A program made the position numbers and the translations under genes. From positions 1 to 33,105 of the forward strand of contig JAIYDB010000071.1 of assembly GCA_027487695.1 (NCBI GenBank): a stretch of DNA of 33,105 nt, in the 5' to 3' direction. Origin of the DNA: Cytophagaceae bacterium (GTDB lineage Bacteria; Bacteroidota; Bacteroidia; Cytophagales; Flexibacteraceae). Every line of letters starts with the position of its first letter. The stretch's first letter is position 1. The notes under the pieces were generated by a model that ran no database searches, was not told where the DNA came from, and was given only the letters and a program-made list of their open reading frames with translations. This document shows, piece by piece, positions 9,130-16,653 of this stretch.

Positions 9130-11121
9130 TTATTTTATAAGTCTTCTTATGCCCGCAATTTCTTCCCAGCCTGTGTATTCGGCTGGTTGAATCCATTGTC
9201 CTTGCATATTAATAACGCCCCACTTGCCATTGAGTTTTACATAGGTAAGTGCTTTTTGAAATGGCAAAACCGCTTGGTATTGAGGTTTAATAACCCAGTT
9301 ACCCGCTTGCGATACAAATCCCCATTTGCCATTTTGCATTGCTGGGGCTATTCTGCCTGCAAAGGGTTCTAATTGTTGGTACAATTCCACTCCTTTAACC
9401 TGACCTTGGCTATTGATGAGTTGCCAGCCACCTTTGGTTTTAGCGGCAAACATAGCATCAGTAAGTATTTTGAGGGAATCGTAGTAATTGGTTGGCTCAA
9501 CCCCTGGCTTTATAAGTATGCCGAACTTACTACGCTTTTGAACCAAGGTAGGGAAGCTAAAGCCAAGCATTCCGTTTTCATTTTGGTTGGCCATAAAGGC
9601 AAATTCAGGCTTTTGGAGCAGATTGCCTTTGATATCGGCAACGCCATAGCCTTTGTTATGTGCTACTTTAATAAAGTTACCTTCTACTGAAATAAGGTTG
9701 TATTCTTCTGGTAAAATACGGTTGCCTAAACCATCTATCAGTCCGCACTTATCAGTATTCCAAACTTGGAAATATAGTGTATTGCCCCGCTTGTAAATGT
9801 TAATCTTATCATACCCAAAAGGCACAATCTCTTTGCCTTGGGCATTGACTACTCCTTTCTTACCTGCCTTGGCGGCAATACCAAACCCGAAATAAGCTTC
9901 TTGCACTTCTGTAAATGCTGAACCTATTTCATTGCCTGTGCCTGCATTTATATAGCCCCAACTATTTCCTTGCTTAAAACGCATCATTGCCAAGGTATCG
10001 TTAGGGAATAGCATTGAATAATTGCCGCTTTGCCTACGGTTACCTTCGTTACCTACAATAAAATGCTGACCATCTTTCACCGCAATAATAATGCGGTTAT
10101 TAAAGCTGCGGTAAATAGAATCGTAAGCAAACTTAGTTGCTACAAACCGCTTAGAGCTTGGACGGTATAAATCGAACTTGCCGTTGTACTTTACAATAGC
10201 AACTGAATCTTGCACAAATCCTGCCTGTGTAAATAAAGTTTCACTTAATGGGTTGCGCGCTATTCTGGCAAAGCCCCATTTGCCGTCCTTTTGGTAGGGT
10301 AAGAAGCCCTCATTTGCTTTTCCTACGGCAGTAAGTTGTTCGTCAATAGCTTGCTTGCCTCTGAGCGAATACAAACCATACTTACCATTTAACTGAGTTA
10401 CAAAAAACTCACCTTCCTTGTAAACAGTATCATACTTGGGTACTAATAATGAACGAGCCGATTTTCCAATAACGCCCCATTTGCCAGCTCTTCTGTAGGC
10501 TAGGTAGTTTTCTGTAATGTTAAAGATGAACTCGATATTATCTAACACTACGGCATTATAGTCATAATCAACAATGGCAAATTGATTTCCCTTCTTTACA
10601 ATTGCGGCAGAGTCGCCCAAGCTATTTACAGCATCAAACTGAGGGTCTATGATGTACTTGACATTGTCCTTATCGAACATACCCCACTTGGTGCCTTTCT
10701 TTACCCAAGTAGGAGAACGGCGTTCACTAACAGGCTTAATATCAGCAAAAATATGAGGGGTTAATTGCTTGTTTTTATTGGTGATTAACGCCCATTGGTT
10801 ATCCTTTTTAGCCCAACCTCTGCCACTGTTAAAATACATAATATCATCGTACTCAGCAGGAACTACCAAAGTGCCATTACAATCAATAATGCCATACTTG
10901 GTACCCATTAAAACTATGGCATACCTTTCCTGATGTACCCAAGCTTGGGTATAGGTAGGAGGCACTATGTATTGACGGTTTATGCTGGTATATCCCCAAA
11001 GACGAGTCTTTTTATCGTAACGTGGAAAAATGGGTTCGTCGCAATCATAGCCTTGGGCAAACACATTACTTGACTGCCAAAACGTGGATAGCAATAGTAA
11101 AACAACAATTATTCTGTTCAT
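9130..11121 (-). CDS. Secreted WG-repeat protein
   Basis: I use the ATG at 11121 (663 aa), which starts a clean signal peptide (MNRIIVVLLLLSTFWQSS, cleavage near VFAQ); the open frame runs 21 codons further up without signal character. The mature protein is made almost entirely of WG repeats, units of about 50-60 residues with W/Y-G followed by I/V-D and V/I-P. Examples are KYGIIDCNGTLVVPAEYDDI, KWGMFDKDNVKYIIDPQFD, KGVVNAQGKEIVPFGYDKI and, at the end, KWGVINMQGQWIQPAEYTGW. At least ten units are visible. WG-repeat proteins are common in Bacteroidota and Firmicutes, are thought to form beta-propeller-like or solenoid surfaces, and have no known activity. Predicted location is the periplasm or cell surface. 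The terminator at 11170-11197 separates it from the PorE-like gene upstream, so it probably has its own promoter. Confidence 0.85.
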   Translation of the reverse strand: MNRIIVVLLLLSTFWQSSNVFAQGYDCDEPIFPRYDKKTRLWGYTSINRQYIVPPTYTQAWVHQERYAIVLMGTKYGIIDCNGTLVVPAEYDDIMYFNSGRGWAKKDNQWALITNKNKQLTPHIFADIKPVSERRSPTWVKKGTKWGMFDKDNVKYIIDPQFDAVNSLGDSAAIVKKGNQFAIVDYDYNAVVLDNIEFIFNITENYLAYRRAGKWGVIGKSARSLLVPKYDTVYKEGEFFVTQLNGKYGLYSLRGKQAIDEQLTAVGKANEGFLPYQKDGKWGFARIARNPLSETLFTQAGFVQDSVAIVKYNGKFDLYRPSSKRFVATKFAYDSIYRSFNNRIIIAVKDGQHFIVGNEGNRRQSGNYSMLFPNDTLAMMRFKQGNSWGYINAGTGNEIGSAFTEVQEAYFGFGIAAKAGKKGVVNAQGKEIVPFGYDKINIYKRGNTLYFQVWNTDKCGLIDGLGNRILPEEYNLISVEGNFIKVAHNKGYGVADIKGNLLQKPEFAFMANQNENGMLGFSFPTLVQKRSKFGILIKPGVEPTNYYDSLKILTDAMFAAKTKGGWQLINSQGQVKGVELYQQLEPFAGRIAPAMQNGKWGFVSQAGNWVIKPQYQAVLPFQKALTYVKLNGKWGVINMQGQWIQPAEYTGWEEIAGIRRLIK

Positions 11122-11162
11122 AGCACCTATTTGAATTTTGAAATATCGGGCTTGTTTGCCGC

Positions 11163-11197
11163 ATAAAAAAACTCCTGATACCAACGTATCAGGAGTT
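11163..11197 (-). terminator. Terminator of the PorE-like gene
   Basis: A 12-bp perfect hairpin (aactcctgatac, caac loop, gtatcaggagtt; 11170-11197) starts 23 bp past the minus-strand stop of the PorE-like gene. On that strand a run of seven T's follows. It is a classic Rho-independent terminator. Confidence 0.9.
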
Positions 11198-11220
11198 GAG
11201 TTATTTTATTGCTATAATAA

Positions 11221-13854
11221 TTAGCGGGTACGTAACTGCATACCTTCCATTAGCGTATAGAACTCTAAACGGTTAATTTCCTTTAAGCGATCTACCGAAA
11301 TACCTACTTTACCAGCGATAGACTTTAAGCTATCACCTTTCTTCACTAAGTAACGGCTTGCCTTTTTAGCGCCTGCGGTAATAACAATCTTAGTACCTGG
11401 CTCTAAGTTTTCAGTTGATAGGTTGTTTTGAGATTTGATGGCATCAACAGTAGTACCGAACAATTTAGCTACAGTAAACAAAGTTTGACCGCCTCTAATT
11501 TCGTATTCGCCATTTACCATTGGCATTGCAGTTGCGTTAACTGAAATTCTATCAGCGTTTGCAATCTCAGGGAATTCATCGTTTGCTTTCTTGCTTAAAG
11601 AAATTGACTGCTTAGCAACAACGCTAGCACCAGTTCTCTTCACACGTACTGGTTGGAAGGCGGCAATTGCATCTGAAGAAAGTGCATTTACTTGCTTTAC
11701 CTCATCGCCACTCATACCAAATTGCTCACCAACAGATGGTGCAGTAGTAGCAGTTTCTGGTACATAAACCATGTTACCACTTACTTTATGACCACCTAAG
11801 ATGTAGAATTCAACCCTACGGTTTAATTGACGACCTGCAGGATTTTCGTTAGTAGCTAAGAAGTTACGCTCACCATAGTTACGTACTACGAACTTGGCAT
11901 TTTCCATACCATTAGCCTTTAAGAATTCCTTAGCAACAGCGGCTCTGCGTTCTGCAAGTATTTTGTTGTAGGCAGAATTACCAATGCCATCTGTATAGCT
12001 ATTCATTTCTACTTGAATACCACTTTCGTTCTTTGAGTAAGCAACGATATCTTTTAGCGTAGCTTCTGCTTCTGGACGAAGTTTATCGCTATCAAAATCG
12101 AAATAGATGTTTTCGTAGTTGAAACGAGTAGAAGGCTTGTTGCTTCTTGTTTTATTTACAACCACTGCAGGCTCAGACTCTTCTTCAACAACTGGCTTTG
12201 CATTTTTCTTGCTTGGCTTAGTTGATTTTGCAGGCTTAGCAGGCTTAGTTGGTTTTGCAGGCTTTACTTTGTAATTTCTGTTATCAGGCAAGTTATTGAA
12301 TGCGAAATTACCTTTTTCGTCGGTTTCAGTTTTCTTAACTGTATTGCCTTTTTCATCAACTAATTCAACCACTTTGTTTGCAACATCAGCATTTTTAGTC
12401 GTATCAACTAGCTTGCCAGTTACATCTTGGCTGTTATCTGTTTCAGTTTTAACTGGCTCTTCTGGCTTGCCAGATGCAATACGCTCTTTATCTGATATAG
12501 CCTTAGCTAAAGAAGGAGATACATCAAACGGGCGCATTGAATAAATATCATCTGAACCAATACCGTTTTCTCTGTTACTAGAGAAGTAAGCGTAGTTCTT
12601 ACCCACAGTAAAGTAAAAATCGTCTCGGCTGCTGTTGAAAGGATAACCAGCGTTTACCACCTTGTCAAAGTCTTTACCAGTAGCCATATAAATATCTAGA
12701 CCACCGAAGCTTTCTCTACCGTTAGTTGAGAAGAAAAGAAGCTTTTCAGGCGCATAGTAAAACGGAGACATATCGTTTTGGTTGGTATTCAATGCCTCAC
12801 CTAAGTTTACAGGTACATCCCAGTTATCGTTTCCACGATTTACTGAATACCAAATATCGTTACCACCAAGGCCACCAGGACGGTTACTTACGAAGAACAT
12901 CGTATCGCCTTTTGGTGTAATGCTAGGCTGCTTGCTTGCAAAACCAGGCATATTAATGTTTGTATTTAAAAGTACTGGCTTGCCCCAGAAATCTTCGTCA
13001 AGCGTCATTACAAAAATCTGGCACTGGTCTTCATCGGCACAGCTAGTGTAATAGAATTTCTTGTTATCACCTGTAAAAACACCAGCACCTTCGCTAAGTT
13101 TAGAGTTAATTTCTTCAAAAGCCGATTCTGTAAAAGTGCGTTCCCACTCCTTACCAGCCTTTTTGAAGTAAAATAAATCGCTAAAGCTACCACCTAAAAC
13201 AGGGTCTTTAGAACCTCCACGCGCTTCAGGACGTGCAGTAGTTAAAACGATAGCTGAATCGTTCTCCCAAATAGTTGGAGCGTAATCACTAGCCAAAGAG
13301 TTAACTGGAGAAGGTAATAAACGTAATTTAAAATCAGGCGTCTTTTTGTCGCGCTCGTTAATAGCCAGATCGCAACCCTTTAATTCCAAACGGGCTAAGT
13401 CAGAATAAAATTCTTCTTCAGGCTTTTCTGGTTTAAAAGTGCTTAAAAACTCTGTAAAGTATTTCTTAGCCTCATCGTACTTGCCATTTAGCTTTAGCAT
13501 ATTGCCATAGCGGAATGTAAGTAAATTTTGGTTTTTTACTCTAGCTTGGTAAACTCTTTGGTATGCAAACTCTGCTTTGCCATATTCAAGCATGTTTTCA
13601 TACGCAACTCCAAGCTTATATTGTGCATACATATCGCTTGGTTTATTACGTAGTGCTTTTAAGTAGTAATCTACAGCATTTGCGTATTCACCGTTCTCTA
13701 AATACTTATCGCCAATTTTGGCGTTGGTGCTAATAGAACTTTTTGCTGCTCCTTCTGATGAAGATGGTGCTTTCTTCTGTGCAAATACTGGCGTATTAAT
13801 AACTAATGATGAAGCCATCACGAGCACTAAAGAGCAGAATATAGATTTTTTCAT
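11221..13854 (-). CDS. PorE-like envelope protein: TPR, PD40, CarboxypepD-like, OmpA, then two LysM-like repeats
   Basis: This is an 877-aa exported protein. In order: signal peptide (cleavage near VFAQ, residue 26); TPR repeats at about 45-140 (GEYANAVDYYLKALRN); PD40/WD40-like blades at about 190-440 (TMFFVSNRPGGLGGNDIW, LDIYMA, SSNRENGIGSDDIYSM); a carboxypeptidase-regulatory-like domain at about 477-530; a Lys/Pro-rich linker at about 531-552; an OmpA peptidoglycan-binding domain at about 578-686 (YFDFDSDKLRPEA, Asp622, Arg637, NRRVEF); and LysM-like repeats at about 783-826 and 834-876 (YLVKKGDSLKSIAGKV). The TPR-PD40-CRD-OmpA order is that of T9SS PorE, which tethers the secretion machine to peptidoglycan. 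PorE is a lipoprotein without LysM; this protein has no lipobox. It may be a PorE paralogue. Two T9SS cargo genes lie in the same window. It has its own promoter and terminator. Confidence 0.88.
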   Translation of the reverse strand: MKKSIFCSLVLVMASSLVINTPVFAQKKAPSSSEGAAKSSISTNAKIGDKYLENGEYANAVDYYLKALRNKPSDMYAQYKLGVAYENMLEYGKAEFAYQRVYQARVKNQNLLTFRYGNMLKLNGKYDEAKKYFTEFLSTFKPEKPEEEFYSDLARLELKGCDLAINERDKKTPDFKLRLLPSPVNSLASDYAPTIWENDSAIVLTTARPEARGGSKDPVLGGSFSDLFYFKKAGKEWERTFTESAFEEINSKLSEGAGVFTGDNKKFYYTSCADEDQCQIFVMTLDEDFWGKPVLLNTNINMPGFASKQPSITPKGDTMFFVSNRPGGLGGNDIWYSVNRGNDNWDVPVNLGEALNTNQNDMSPFYYAPEKLLFFSTNGRESFGGLDIYMATGKDFDKVVNAGYPFNSSRDDFYFTVGKNYAYFSSNRENGIGSDDIYSMRPFDVSPSLAKAISDKERIASGKPEEPVKTETDNSQDVTGKLVDTTKNADVANKVVELVDEKGNTVKKTETDEKGNFAFNNLPDNRNYKVKPAKPTKPAKPAKSTKPSKKNAKPVVEEESEPAVVVNKTRSNKPSTRFNYENIYFDFDSDKLRPEAEATLKDIVAYSKNESGIQVEMNSYTDGIGNSAYNKILAERRAAVAKEFLKANGMENAKFVVRNYGERNFLATNENPAGRQLNRRVEFYILGGHKVSGNMVYVPETATTAPSVGEQFGMSGDEVKQVNALSSDAIAAFQPVRVKRTGASVVAKQSISLSKKANDEFPEIANADRISVNATAMPMVNGEYEIRGGQTLFTVAKLFGTTVDAIKSQNNLSTENLEPGTKIVITAGAKKASRYLVKKGDSLKSIAGKVGISVDRLKEINRLEFYTLMEGMQLRTR

Positions 13855-13954
13855 ACCGTGCTAAGTTGTTTCTGGTGCCAAATAACACCATTCTACAAAT
13901 AATATTACGTTTAAATTAAATAATTTAACTATTTAGTAAAGAACATAAACATCC

Positions 13955-13986
13955 CAAAACTATGAATGTTTGGTGATTATGGCAAA
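13955..13986 (-). promoter_or_regulatory. Bacteroidota-type promoter of the PorE-like gene
   Basis: On the minus strand, TTTG (13986-13983), a 20-nt spacer and TAGTTTTG (13962-13955) match the -33/-7 consensus. The predicted start is near 13948, leaving a leader of about 94 nt before the ATG at 13854. Confidence 0.65.
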
Positions 13987-13993
13987 CAGTTTT

Positions 13994-14005
13994 CGTTAAT
14001 TAACG
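13994..14005. promoter_or_regulatory. 12-bp palindrome beside the PorE-like promoter
   Basis: The sequence cgttaattaacg is a perfect palindrome. It sits 7 bp upstream of the -33 box of the PorE-like promoter and about 30 bp before the divergent EVE-domain gene, so it could be an operator serving either gene. AT-rich palindromes also occur by chance. Confidence 0.3.
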
Positions 14006-14034
14006 CTCGAAAGTACAACTAAAAACTAAGAATT

Positions 14035-14442
14035 ATGCAATATTGGCTCATAAAATCTGAACCCTTCAAGTATAGCTGGGATACTTTTGAGCAAGACCAA
14101 CGTACCTTTTGGGACGGTGTAAGAAATTACCAAGCTCGCAACTATTTACGCCAAATGAAGCTAAATGACCTTGCTTTATGGTACCACAGTAATGAAGGTA
14201 AGGAAATAGTGGGAATTGCACAGGTTATAAAAGAGCACTATCCAGACCCTACCGCAACCGAAGGCGATTGGAGTGTGGTTGAATTTGCCCCCTTTAAAAA
14301 ATTAAAAAATCCTGTAAGCTTAGCCACCCTAAAGGCCCATCCTGTTCTAAGTCAGATGAACATTTTCAGGCAAATGAGACTAAGTGTGGTGGCCGTTACC
14401 CAAGAAGAGTTTGAAACTATTCTTGCCTTGAGCAATCAATAA
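14035..14442 (+). CDS. EVE domain-containing protein (THYN1-like)
   Basis: This 135-aa cytoplasmic protein is one EVE domain from end to end. It has the usual start YWLIKSEPFKYSW, then WDGVRNYQARNYLRQMKLNDLALWYHS, IVGIAQVIKEHYPDPT, and the C-terminal MNIFRQMRLSVVAVTQEEF. EVE domains belong to the PUA-like fold and are proposed to bind modified bases in DNA or RNA; human THYN1 is a relative. The aromatic residues near YWLIKSEP and WDGVRNYQ would line the base pocket. Length is normal for the stand-alone bacterial form. It diverges from the PorE-like gene and leads a plus-strand run with 50 bp to the next gene. No restriction or defence gene adjoins it, so a housekeeping role is as likely as a defence one. 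Confidence 0.93.
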   Translation: MQYWLIKSEPFKYSWDTFEQDQRTFWDGVRNYQARNYLRQMKLNDLALWYHSNEGKEIVGIAQVIKEHYPDPTATEGDWSVVEFAPFKKLKNPVSLATLKAHPVLSQMNIFRQMRLSVVAVTQEEFETILALSNQ

Positions 14443-14492
14443 TCTTACTAGGAAAGTGGATTTTAGTATTTCAGTTTATATCTTGCTCCAAT

Positions 14493-15020
14493 ATGGCGTT
14501 GTTCAATCCTTTCAGACGTGTGTATTCGGCCGACGAGTTGAGCACTTTCAGATTTTTGCAGAAGAACCAGCTTTTTAAGGAGCTCTCTCACGATGAGCTT
14601 TCTTACTTTCTGCCTTTTATTTACTTACGTGAATACCGAGCAGAGGAAGTACTTTACTTCAGGAACGATTTGGCGCAAGCATTATATATAGTAAAGAGTG
14701 GTACGGTTTCAATATCTATAGATATACGTGGTAATTTTGAGTTGTTAGATACCAAACGTACCTACCAGTATGTAGGTGAAACTTGTCTGTTCCCGAATGC
14801 GCGCCGTTTGGTGCATGCCATCGTAGGTAATACCAATGCCGAGCTTTATGTAATTCCACAAGCTAACTTGGTTGAGATACTTGAACGTAAGCCAGAAATT
14901 AAGGCTAAAATGATGGATGCCCTTGCCACTGAATACCATATTTTTATGCGCGATTTATTTGATGCCTACAGAAACAATGAAGGCTTCTTAGATTTGAGCG
15001 TTGCCTACAAGAATGTTTAA
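14493..15020 (+). CDS. Cyclic nucleotide-binding-like domain protein
   Basis: This 175-aa protein resembles a single cNMP-binding beta-roll, with no DNA-binding domain. Residues about 30-130 show LSHDELSYFLPFIYLREYRAEEVLYFRNDLAQALYIVKSGTVSISI in pieces typical of the CRP/PKA regulatory fold, then VGETCLFPNARRLVHAIVGNTNAELYVIPQANLVEIL. The phosphate-binding cassette normally carries GE followed by R-(S/T)-A. Here GE is present (YVGETCLFPNARR), but the Arg-Ser/Thr pair is replaced, so cNMP binding is doubtful. The C-terminal 40 residues are a helix without a winged-helix motif. Its stop codon overlaps the start of the next gene by 8 bp (ATGTTTAA), which points to translational coupling with the membrane protein. 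Confidence 0.8.
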   Translation: MALFNPFRRVYSADELSTFRFLQKNQLFKELSHDELSYFLPFIYLREYRAEEVLYFRNDLAQALYIVKSGTVSISIDIRGNFELLDTKRTYQYVGETCLFPNARRLVHAIVGNTNAELYVIPQANLVEILERKPEIKAKMMDALATEYHIFMRDLFDAYRNNEGFLDLSVAYKNV

Positions 15021-16599
15021 TGGTAAATCTGTTTACGAAAAGTTTAATCCCTTCCAATGGGGAGGGGAGCTTAGTGTAAAGCAATGGCTAATTCCTACTA
15101 CGTTAGTTTGGCTTTACTACCTTTTTTTAAGGTTTAGCTATATCGCCTCCAAAACTGAGGGCTACTTTACCTACCTATTAGATGATAGTTATATCCATTT
15201 AGGTATTGCCAGAAATCTGTTAGAACGTGGCGTTTTTGGCTTAACTGAGAACTTTAGTGCAGTGAGTTCTTCGCCTTTATATACGCTAGTAATTTACCTA
15301 CTTAACCTGTGCTTTGGGCTTAATGAGTACTATCCGCTGTTTATGAATATAGTAGGATCGGTAGGGGTGCTCTGGTATTGCTTACTCTATTTAAGGGAGA
15401 TGAAAGTCCACTTTATTATTGCCTTGGTGGTAGTAATTTCCTTGTTTATATTCTCTTCTATCGAGCTATTGGTGTTTACAGGAATGGAACATGTTTGGCA
15501 TATCCTATTCCTACTCATCCTTATTACTTTAGTAATCCAGCCTAAGCCTAACTTTTGGAAAGTAGCACTAGTAAGCTTATTACTTTCTGCTACACGTTAT
15601 GAGGGTTTGTTTTCAGTAGCGGTTGCTATGGTATGGCTCTTTTGGCAAGTGAAGATGCCTATTAAGCACCTTTTAATTATTGCCATTGCTGCTTGGCTGC
15701 CCGCTACTATTTATGGTTTGGTTTCCATTTACCATGGTGGGTTTTTCTTGCCTAATAGCTTAATGTTAAAATCGACCGATATCATATATACCAGTAGCTA
15801 TTTATTACCTATTACTAAGCTATTTAAACTGTGGAACCAATCGCCCCTTAATCTATTAAGCTTATTGGCAGGGTATATCCTGTATATGCATCGTGCAGAT
15901 TTGAGTAAGTTGGCACCACTATTTATTGTATTCGGTACGCTATTGCTGCACGCCATTTTTGGTAAATATGGTTGGGTTTGGCGGTATGAAACCTACCTTA
16001 TTTTTACATTAGGCTTTTTTAGTTTTGTACAGCTAGCCTACCTTCCGCTTAATGGTAAATGGCATGTTAGTCTTTATAAGTACCTTCCTATTTACTTGAT
16101 TTTGTTTTGGAGAGGTCCTGCCGTTTATCATGGCGAAGTGATTGCCTCCAAAAACATCTACGCTCAAATGGTGCAGATGGCAAGGTTTGCCAAAACCTAC
16201 TTAGGCACAGAAACCATAGCCGTTAACGATGTTGGCGCAGTATCCTTTTATGCTAATACTACCCCTATGGATTGCGCGGGTTTGTCTGATAATCAGATTA
16301 TGCACCTCGTTTTAAAGGGTGCTATGTTTACTCCAGAAAACTTCAGGAAACTAGCTAATGAACGGAAAGTAAATTACGCAATGGTATTCCCTCATATTTA
16401 TTGGCCTATGCACGATAAAAATTGGGTAGAATGCGGAAAATTTACCACCAAATATAATTTGGTCTGTGCCGATAGTACTGTGCTATTTTTCGCCTTAGAT
16501 AGTACTCATGCTCCCTATTTAAAGAGTAGTTTAGCGCAATTCAAAATGCAGGCCCCAACTGATTGTAAAGTAGAAGTTTATGGGCTTGATTATCAATAA
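15013..16599 (+). CDS. GT-C-like integral membrane glycosyltransferase
   Basis: I place the start at the ATG at 15013 (528 aa), which overlaps the previous stop by 8 bp; a TTG at 15001 is also in frame. About 10-12 hydrophobic segments fill residues 20-380, followed by a soluble C-terminal part. The first loop has LLDDSYIHLGIARNLLERG and then FSAVSSSPLYT. This is the pattern of GT-C glycosyltransferases (ArnT/AftB/GT39-like), where the acidic pair in the first periplasmic loop is catalytic. The C-terminal IAVNDVGAVSFYANTTPMDCAGL matches the segment that closes many such proteins. It would transfer a sugar from a lipid-linked donor on the outer face of the inner membrane; donor and acceptor are unknown. 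No O-antigen or capsule cluster adjoins it. The partner is the overlapping cNMP-like protein. Confidence 0.72.
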   Translation: MFNGKSVYEKFNPFQWGGELSVKQWLIPTTLVWLYYLFLRFSYIASKTEGYFTYLLDDSYIHLGIARNLLERGVFGLTENFSAVSSSPLYTLVIYLLNLCFGLNEYYPLFMNIVGSVGVLWYCLLYLREMKVHFIIALVVVISLFIFSSIELLVFTGMEHVWHILFLLILITLVIQPKPNFWKVALVSLLLSATRYEGLFSVAVAMVWLFWQVKMPIKHLLIIAIAAWLPATIYGLVSIYHGGFFLPNSLMLKSTDIIYTSSYLLPITKLFKLWNQSPLNLLSLLAGYILYMHRADLSKLAPLFIVFGTLLLHAIFGKYGWVWRYETYLIFTLGFFSFVQLAYLPLNGKWHVSLYKYLPIYLILFWRGPAVYHGEVIASKNIYAQMVQMARFAKTYLGTETIAVNDVGAVSFYANTTPMDCAGLSDNQIMHLVLKGAMFTPENFRKLANERKVNYAMVFPHIYWPMHDKNWVECGKFTTKYNLVCADSTVLFFALDSTHAPYLKSSLAQFKMQAPTDCKVEVYGLDYQ

Positions 16600-16616
16600 A
16601 CTATAACTTACATTTC

Positions 16617-16652
16617 GGCGTTTTAATAGTAGTAAAACACTCACAAAACGCC
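16617..16652 (+). promoter_or_regulatory. Inverted repeat just before the ndh start codon
   Basis: The arms ggcgtttt (16617-16624) and aaaacgcc (16645-16652) are perfect 8-bp complements separated by 20 nt. The right arm ends one base before the ndh ATG at 16654. If ndh is read through from the gene before it, the folded RNA would hide the ribosome-binding region. A protein operator is the alternative. Confidence 0.4.
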
Positions 16653-16653
16653 T

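Noticed and set aside
14035-14442. EVE-domain gene as part of a defence island
   Set aside because: No restriction, nuclease, helicase or toxin gene adjoins it; its neighbours are respiratory and envelope genes.
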